Shown here: positions 6,726-9,907 of the stretch, piece after piece | How the letters are laid out: every line of letters starts with the position of its first letter | Position numbering within the stretch: position 1 is the stretch's first letter | NCBI GenBank assembly: GCA_022793975.1 | Contig: JAAWDW010000054.1 | Location: forward strand, 1-9,907 | DNA: 9,907 nt | Reading direction: 5' to 3' | Origin: Bacillota bacterium | GTDB taxonomy: Bacteria > Bacillota > Clostridia > Peptostreptococcales > Anaerovoracaceae | Notes under the pieces: generated by a model | Databases searched by the model: none | Told to the model about the DNA's origin: nothing | What the model saw: the letters and a program-made list of their open reading frames with translations, nothing else | Translations under genes and position numbers: made by a program

Positions 6726-8852
6726 TTAAAATTTATAGTAATCTACAATAAGCAATTTTTCATTTTCAGGCTCCATATAGTACACCCAATTAAAGTCATC
6801 GCTTGTAGTTTTACTTCCGTTTTTTGTTTCAATAGTTTCGCGTGCCCATATGTAATATCCTTTTTCATCCTGTCTGATCTCACCGATCTTAAGCGTTTTG
6901 AAAGTTTTTTTTACATTTTGGCTGAATGCCTTGCAGTTTTTATATGCATTGCTGTCTTTTTTGATAACATTAAATATTGATTTGTCTTTGCTGTTTACAT
7001 AATCAATCCAGCCCGAATCAAAAGCTATAAGCGTTCCCACCGCTTCTTTATCTGCGTAATATACCTTGCCGTTATCATCGGTATGAATGATATTATTTGT
7101 AAGCGGCTGCGTCTTATGAACTTTATCCGAGCCGTATTTTACCTGAGGAATATATTTAATATCGGGATCGGATATTATCATTTCGATATTTTTATTATAT
7201 AAATTCCTCTGCTCTTCTATTATCGTGTTTATACTAACTGTCTGCGCCTCATTGTTTTCTTCTTCATTTGGCTGCACTCCGCTGTTTTCACCGTCCGCAT
7301 CCGCATCATCGTTTTCCGCTGCCTCAGACCTCCCTAATTCTGAAAAAAATGTTACGGCATCCGATATTTTATCGTTTATAAAAAGTGCCGCTTTGCTGTC
7401 GGGAGCAAAATATTTAATGCCAAGAACGGTAAGCTCCAAAGCAAGTATAGCTATAATTATTATAAGAAGCACTCTGCCTGCAATCGGTCTCTTTTCCTCA
7501 TCACTATCACCATAATTATCCGTATTATCTGCAGTAAGCTCCTGCTCAAACGGGTTGTCCGATTTTTTGGCTCTCTTTTTCTCTTTCTTTTCCTTTTTAT
7601 GATCAAGCGGCTCTTCCATACCGCTGAAAAGCTTGTCAAGCTCCATTGTAAGCGACATATTTCTTTCGCGAATATCTTCTTCATAGAAATTCTGTGCGTC
7701 TTTGCCGGTTTCATTCTCATTCTGCACCGGCTCTCCTATATAAGACTCTTTTATTTCTACTTCCGTACGCTTATGTTCAGCTCCATCATCTTTGATTCCA
7801 AAAATTTCATCAAGCATAACAGATGAAAATTTGCTGTTTTCCTTTTCACCATGTGTTCCCGGCTCTTGATTCGCGCTGTAAGACTGAGAAGATTCATAAA
7901 GATCCTTTTCAAGTTCTGTCGTATCAAATCTCCTCATTTCTTCGCTGTAAACATCGTGCGAAGCTGAATCTATATAATCATAATTTTCCGCAAGTGCCGC
8001 TTTTCTTGCCGCTTCCGCCTCTTTAAGGTGCGCCACAGGATCAAAAACTTCAGATTCCCGGCTTTTTTCTTCCTTTATATCCATATCAAGCACAGGGCTT
8101 AATTCCGTTTCTCCGCCTTTGCCCGAACTTATTCTTTCATACTCTTTATCAAGCAGCTTCTGAAATTCTTCATTCTTTTTATTGAACGTATAGAACTTAT
8201 CAAGTCTCGCCGTATCGCGCTTCATTGCGCTGTTCTGCATACTTCTTCCTATTTCTGCATCGCTTGATATGTCATCAAGCGTTACGCGCTCAAAGATCTC
8301 ATCTTCTTCAGACGCCTCCGGCTGATGTATATGTTCATACTCATCTTCCGCTGCCGGAACAAACTTAAAATGATACTCTTGTGTTTTTTTGCGCATTTCT
8401 GCTTCGTGCAGTTTTTCCGCCGCTTCGCGTACTTCACGAATTTTATCTTCCTCTGTCTTCAAATGCTCTCTTATCGCATCAATTTCCGTGTTTTCGGATT
8501 CGACCTTAATATCTTCCGATTCCGATTTAATTTCCAGTTTTATTTCATCCGCTTTGCTGCTTTTTAAATCTTCTTCTTCATTCTGTGGCTCTCCACCGAG
8601 TTCTGTCACAATTCCTTGCTGCCAATCTACTTTCACTTCCTCCGGAGTTTTATGTCCATTCCTAAATTCATGTACATCCCATACAAATTCACTCGTGTCA
8701 AGAGTATAAGGCACGCGGTCTTCAGCATTTCCGGTATCATAGGAGGAATCTGCAATCATCCCTTCGCCGGACGGCTGCTCTATTTTGCTTCCGCAACCGC
8801 TGCAAAATCTGTCATTATCGCTTATATGTTTTCCGCATTTGCTGCAATACAC
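6726..8852 (-). CDS. Zinc-ribbon, single-pass membrane protein with extracellular domain
   Basis: A 708-residue protein of no recognised named family. Residues 3-20 form a zinc ribbon (C3, C6, C17, C20; CxxC-x10-CxxC). Residues 30-455 are acidic, low in hydrophobic residues and probably largely disordered, with likely helical stretches at about 125-160, 225-242 and 275-290, and a strongly basic Lys-rich patch at 419-430. One membrane helix lies at about 459-482. A second acidic linker (508-537) leads to a C-terminal domain (about 540-708) with an AVGTLIAFDSGWIDYVNSKD helix and beta-like strands such as KGYYIWARETIET, which recalls the NTF2-like domains of TcaA-type zinc-ribbon proteins; that likeness is inference. 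The predicted topology is zinc ribbon inside and C-terminal domain outside. The GTG start has AGGAGG seven bases upstream, and the zinc ribbon begins at once, confirming it. It lies 25 bases after the 151-residue gene and 27 before UPF0182, so all three are probably co-translated. Possible roles are envelope sensing or scaffolding. Confidence 0.85.
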   Translation of the reverse strand: MYCSKCGKHISDNDRFCSGCGSKIEQPSGEGMIADSSYDTGNAEDRVPYTLDTSEFVWDVHEFRNGHKTPEEVKVDWQQGIVTELGGEPQNEEEDLKSSKADEIKLEIKSESEDIKVESENTEIDAIREHLKTEEDKIREVREAAEKLHEAEMRKKTQEYHFKFVPAAEDEYEHIHQPEASEEDEIFERVTLDDISSDAEIGRSMQNSAMKRDTARLDKFYTFNKKNEEFQKLLDKEYERISSGKGGETELSPVLDMDIKEEKSRESEVFDPVAHLKEAEAARKAALAENYDYIDSASHDVYSEEMRRFDTTELEKDLYESSQSYSANQEPGTHGEKENSKFSSVMLDEIFGIKDDGAEHKRTEVEIKESYIGEPVQNENETGKDAQNFYEEDIRERNMSLTMELDKLFSGMEEPLDHKKEKKEKKRAKKSDNPFEQELTADNTDNYGDSDEEKRPIAGRVLLIIIIAILALELTVLGIKYFAPDSKAALFINDKISDAVTFFSELGRSEAAENDDADADGENSGVQPNEEENNEAQTVSINTIIEEQRNLYNKNIEMIISDPDIKYIPQVKYGSDKVHKTQPLTNNIIHTDDNGKVYYADKEAVGTLIAFDSGWIDYVNSKDKSIFNVIKKDSNAYKNCKAFSQNVKKTFKTLKIGEIRQDEKGYYIWARETIETKNGSKTTSDDFNWVYYMEPENEKLLIVDYYKF

Positions 8853-8859
8853 TTTCTTT

Positions 8860-8865
8860 CCTCCT
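8860..8865 (-). promoter_or_regulatory. Ribosome binding site deciding a GTG start
   Basis: AGGAGG on the minus strand, seven bases upstream of GTG (8852-8850). The codon after it opens the zinc ribbon (YCSKCG), so this start is favoured strongly. Confidence 0.85.
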
Positions 8866-8877
8866 CTTTTATTACTG

Positions 8878-9333
8878 TCAGTCTTTTATCAATTTCGTTA
8901 TTTCTTCCTCTGTATATATTCTGCCTTGTTTGTCCGTGTCATATCCGCGCAGGCATATTCTGTTTCTTTTCTCACCGAAAGATGTACTTATCGTCTCTCC
9001 GTTCTCAAACGGCTCTTCAGCCTCACCGATTTCGTTATCTTCGCAGGAATCTTCACTGTTTTCCTGTTCCGGTTCTTGTTCTTTCACAAAATCTGCAGCT
9101 TCCTCGCCTGATATAATCATTTCTATATTCTTGACCGAATTACTTAATCTGTCAAGTTCAGCGGTAATTTCTTTTCTTGTCTTATTTATTTTCCAATACC
9201 ACAATCTAAAAGGCCTTACAAGCAGCAGCACTGCAAAGGCGCACAAAAAAATCACGGCAAGTCCGATAAATATTTCTCTGTTTTCTGTAAATGTCACATT
9301 AAAAAATGTTTTTATAAATTCATAAAAAGTCAT
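8878..9333 (-). CDS. Small single-pass membrane protein, acidic tail, function unknown
   Basis: A 151-residue protein that I do not recognise. One membrane helix is clear at about 21-40 (IFIGLAVIFLCAFAVLLLV), followed by basic RPFRLWYWKINKTRK, which suggests that the C-terminal part is cytoplasmic by the positive-inside rule. Residues 50-75 look like a short coiled coil (KTRKEITAELDRLSNSVKNI). Residues 77-113 are Glu/Asp-rich and probably disordered. A conserved-looking end follows: RGYDTDKQGRIYTEEEITKLIKD. The ATG at 9333 has AAGG only three bases upstream and GGGAG twelve upstream, so its ribosome site is weaker than those of its neighbours. It is the first gene after the promoter at 9401-9373, with a leader of about 33 bases. 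Twenty-five bases separate it from the zinc-ribbon gene. Its acidic tail resembles the middle of that protein, which fits a shared complex but does not prove one. Confidence 0.8.
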   Translation of the reverse strand: MTFYEFIKTFFNVTFTENREIFIGLAVIFLCAFAVLLLVRPFRLWYWKINKTRKEITAELDRLSNSVKNIEMIISGEEAADFVKEQEPEQENSEDSCEDNEIGEAEEPFENGETISTSFGEKRNRICLRGYDTDKQGRIYTEEEITKLIKD

Positions 9334-9372
9334 ATGCCTTTTTTACTCCCAAAAGATTCTACAGATAATCGT

Positions 9373-9401
9373 ATTATACTATAAAAAACAAATAATAGCA
9401 A
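9373..9401 (-). promoter_or_regulatory. Sigma-A-type promoter of the main operon
   Basis: On the minus strand TTGCTA (9401-9396) and TATAAT (9378-9373) are separated by 17 bases. The -10 box matches the consensus fully and the -35 box at four of six positions. Transcription would start near 9366, giving a leader of about 33 bases before the 151-residue gene. It lies directly downstream of the terminator at 9446-9427, as expected for the start of a new transcription unit. Confidence 0.75.
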
Positions 9402-9421
9402 ATAAACATCAATAAAAAACA

Positions 9422-9479
9422 CAAAAAGAGCGGGTTTTCCCGCTCTATATATAACGAGAGATTAGTCCTGCTCTTTTTG
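9422..9479 (-). promoter_or_regulatory. Possible alternative pairing (antiterminator) over the terminator
   Basis: CAAAAAGAGC on the minus strand (9479-9470) is perfectly complementary over ten bases to GCTCTTTTTG (9431-9422), which includes the last bases of the terminator stem and the T-tract. Pairing these two would compete with the terminator hairpin, as in transcription attenuators, but it is mostly A-T and encloses the hairpin at a distance. No leader peptide or ligand-binding aptamer is recognised, so this is a weak call. Confidence 0.25.
9427..9446 (-). terminator. Intrinsic terminator before the main operon
   Basis: A perfect eight-base-pair GC-rich stem (agagcggg 9427-9434, cccgctct 9439-9446) with a four-base loop. 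On the minus strand it is followed by TTTTTGTGTTTTTT, a good T-tract. It would end transcripts coming from the NQS-repeat gene and insulate the promoter at 9401-9373. Confidence 0.9.
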
Positions 9480-9539
9480 CGCAAAGTTTAATGTCGTTTT
9501 TTTGTTTTTGGCCTTAAGCCTTTCAAGAGTTAGTCTTAA

Positions 9540-9743
9540 TTAGTTGCAGTTTCTGTTTGACTGATTTGACTGATTGCTTTGATTTGACTGGTTAGTCTGA
9601 TTAGTCTGGTTTGACTGATTCGACTGGTTGCTCTGGTTTGACTGATTCGACTGGTTGCTCTGGTTTGACTGATTCGACTGGTTAGTCTGATTTGACTGGT
9701 TATTATTCTTTGCGTTTGAATTGTTTGAGTTGTTATTTTTCAT
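9540..9743 (-). CDS. Asn-Gln-Ser triplet-repeat small protein
   Basis: A 67-residue protein of extreme composition. After an Asn-rich start (MKNNNSNNSNAKNN), residues 15-62 are sixteen unbroken triplets N-Q-S or N-Q-T (Thr at 20, 47 and 50), and the end is NRNCN with the only cysteine. There is no signal peptide, membrane segment or recognised domain, so it should be soluble and disordered. Low-complexity frames often arise by chance, but this one has AGGAGG nine bases before its ATG, no stop in the repeat, and a terminator downstream, so it is probably a real gene. I recall other small Asn-rich triplet-repeat proteins in spore-forming Clostridia, but I cannot check this, and no function should be assumed. 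Its own transcript probably ends at 9446-9427. The reading frame stays open for 25 more codons beyond its TAA. Confidence 0.7.
   Translation of the reverse strand: MKNNNSNNSNAKNNNQSNQTNQSNQSNQSNQSNQSNQSNQSNQSNQTNQTNQSNQSNQSNQSNRNCN
9606..9686 (-). repeat. Three tandem 27-base repeats inside the NQS gene
   Basis: Units at 9606-9632 and 9633-9659 are identical; the unit at 9660-9686 differs only in one codon (Ser to Thr at residue 20). Each encodes nine residues (three N-Q-S triplets). The synonymous choices repeat with period nine codons rather than three, so these copies arose by recent DNA duplication or slippage, not by selection on the triplet alone. Confidence 0.9.
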
Positions 9744-9752
9744 TTTCTAATC

Positions 9753-9758
9753 CCTCCT
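9753..9758 (-). promoter_or_regulatory. Ribosome binding site of the NQS-repeat gene
   Basis: AGGAGG on the minus strand, within GAGGAGGG, nine bases before the ATG at 9743. It is the main reason to accept the low-complexity frame as a gene. Confidence 0.8.
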
Positions 9759-9765
9759 CGATTTT

Positions 9766-9818
9766 TATTATGCTCAAATAATTTTAAGATATAATAGGAA
9801 TTTTGTTCTTTTTTAAAA
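9766..9818 (-). promoter_or_regulatory. Candidate promoter region of the NQS-repeat gene
   Basis: A very AT-rich stretch with two weak readings on the minus strand. One is TTTTAA (9818-9813), 16 bases, TATTAT (9796-9791), a poor sigma-A promoter. The other is TTATA (9794-9790), 17 bases, CATAATA (9772-9766), where the -10 fits the CATnnTA pattern of forespore sigma factors (F/G) and the -35 misses the first G. AT-rich DNA gives such matches often, so neither is secure. Confidence 0.3.
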
Positions 9819-9830
9819 TTTTTTTAATTT

Positions 9831-9855
9831 AAACCTACAATTTTTGCTTAGGTTT
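9831..9855 (-). other. Seven-base-pair hairpin upstream of the NQS gene
   Basis: A perfect inverted repeat aaaccta (9831-9837) / taggttt (9849-9855) with an 11-base loop. On the minus strand it begins at the stop codon of the partial frame and is followed by AAATTAAAAAAATTTT. It could be a weak terminator for that upstream frame; the stem is AT-rich and the T-run is poor. Confidence 0.4.
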
Positions 9856-9907
9856 CAAAAGCGCACTGCGCTTTTTCAATACGCTCGTGCCCTGTCGGGT
9901 TCAAACC
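9848..9907 (-). CDS. Possible C-terminal end of an upstream gene (partial)
   Basis: From the window edge the minus strand is open for 19 codons, ending at TAA (9850-9848); the visible residues are GLNPTGHERIEKAQCAFET. The stretch is too short to recognise a family or to exclude chance. Its codons for KAQCAF form the hairpin at 9857-9875. It may equally be non-coding structured DNA. Confidence 0.25.
   Translation of the reverse strand, partial: GLNPTGHERIEKAQCAFET
9857..9875. other. GC-rich hairpin, possible bidirectional terminator
   Basis: Perfect eight-base-pair stem aaaagcgc (9857-9864) / gcgctttt (9868-9875) with a three-base loop. Both strands leave the hairpin through a run of four or five T, so it has the form of a small intrinsic terminator in either direction. 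No plus-strand gene is visible; on the minus strand it would lie inside the possible partial frame. Confidence 0.5.

Noticed and set aside
8389..9325. Plus-strand Ser/Phe-rich frames opposite the zinc-ribbon and 151-residue genes
   Set aside because: Ser/Phe-rich products are what the complement of Glu/Lys-rich coding DNA gives; the minus-strand frames have strong ribosome sites and clear domains.
9606..9686. Regular repeats that might suggest a CRISPR array
   Set aside because: The 27-base units are directly adjacent with no spacers and lie inside an open reading frame, where they encode the N-Q-S triplets.
9882..9907. tRNA T-arm-like sequence gggttcaaacc at the plus-strand edge
   Set aside because: No matching D-arm, anticodon arm or acceptor stem can be drawn in the 75 bases before it, and the upstream bases form other hairpins.

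Overview
The window reads as a stretch of chromosome from an anaerobic, low-GC Gram-positive bacterium of the class Clostridia. The evidence is moderately AT-rich DNA, strong AGGAGG-type ribosome binding sites (including in front of GTG and TTG starts), a long clostridial-style glutamine synthetase, a zinc-ribbon membrane protein with a very acidic cytoplasmic region, and a UPF0182 membrane protein. Genus cannot be assigned from the sequence alone. Every convincing gene is on the minus strand, so the window is best read from right to left.

Layout in transcription order: (1) 9907-9848 may hold the last codons of an upstream gene, followed by hairpins. (2) 9743-9540 encodes a 67-residue protein made almost only of Asn-Gln-Ser/Thr triplets, behind a very good ribosome binding site; it ends before an intrinsic terminator at 9446-9427. 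(3) A good sigma-A-type promoter (9401-9373) starts what looks like one long operon: a 151-residue single-pass membrane protein (9333-8878), a 708-residue zinc-ribbon/single-pass membrane protein (8852-6726, GTG start), a UPF0182 membrane protein broken into two reading frames (6698-4356, TTG start, and 4359-3811), glutamine synthetase (3778-1868) and seryl-tRNA synthetase serS (1848-568). The intergenic gaps are 19-32 bases, with no terminator seen between genes. (4) A hairpin at 532-503 ends the operon, and a YjaB-like GNAT acetyltransferase (450-4) follows.

The first three genes of the operon encode membrane proteins with large soluble parts. The 151-residue protein and the zinc-ribbon protein appear to be co-translated neighbours of UPF0182 and may act with it at the envelope; this is inference from context. 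The last two genes are housekeeping enzymes of nitrogen assimilation and translation.

The points most worth a second look are the split of UPF0182 at an ATGA stop/start overlap in the middle of a conserved block, the NQS-repeat protein with its tandem 27-base DNA repeats and in-frame tail beyond the stop codon, possible alternative RNA pairing at the terminator before the main promoter, and the three-gene envelope module itself. No CRISPR array, tRNA, rRNA or insertion sequence was found.
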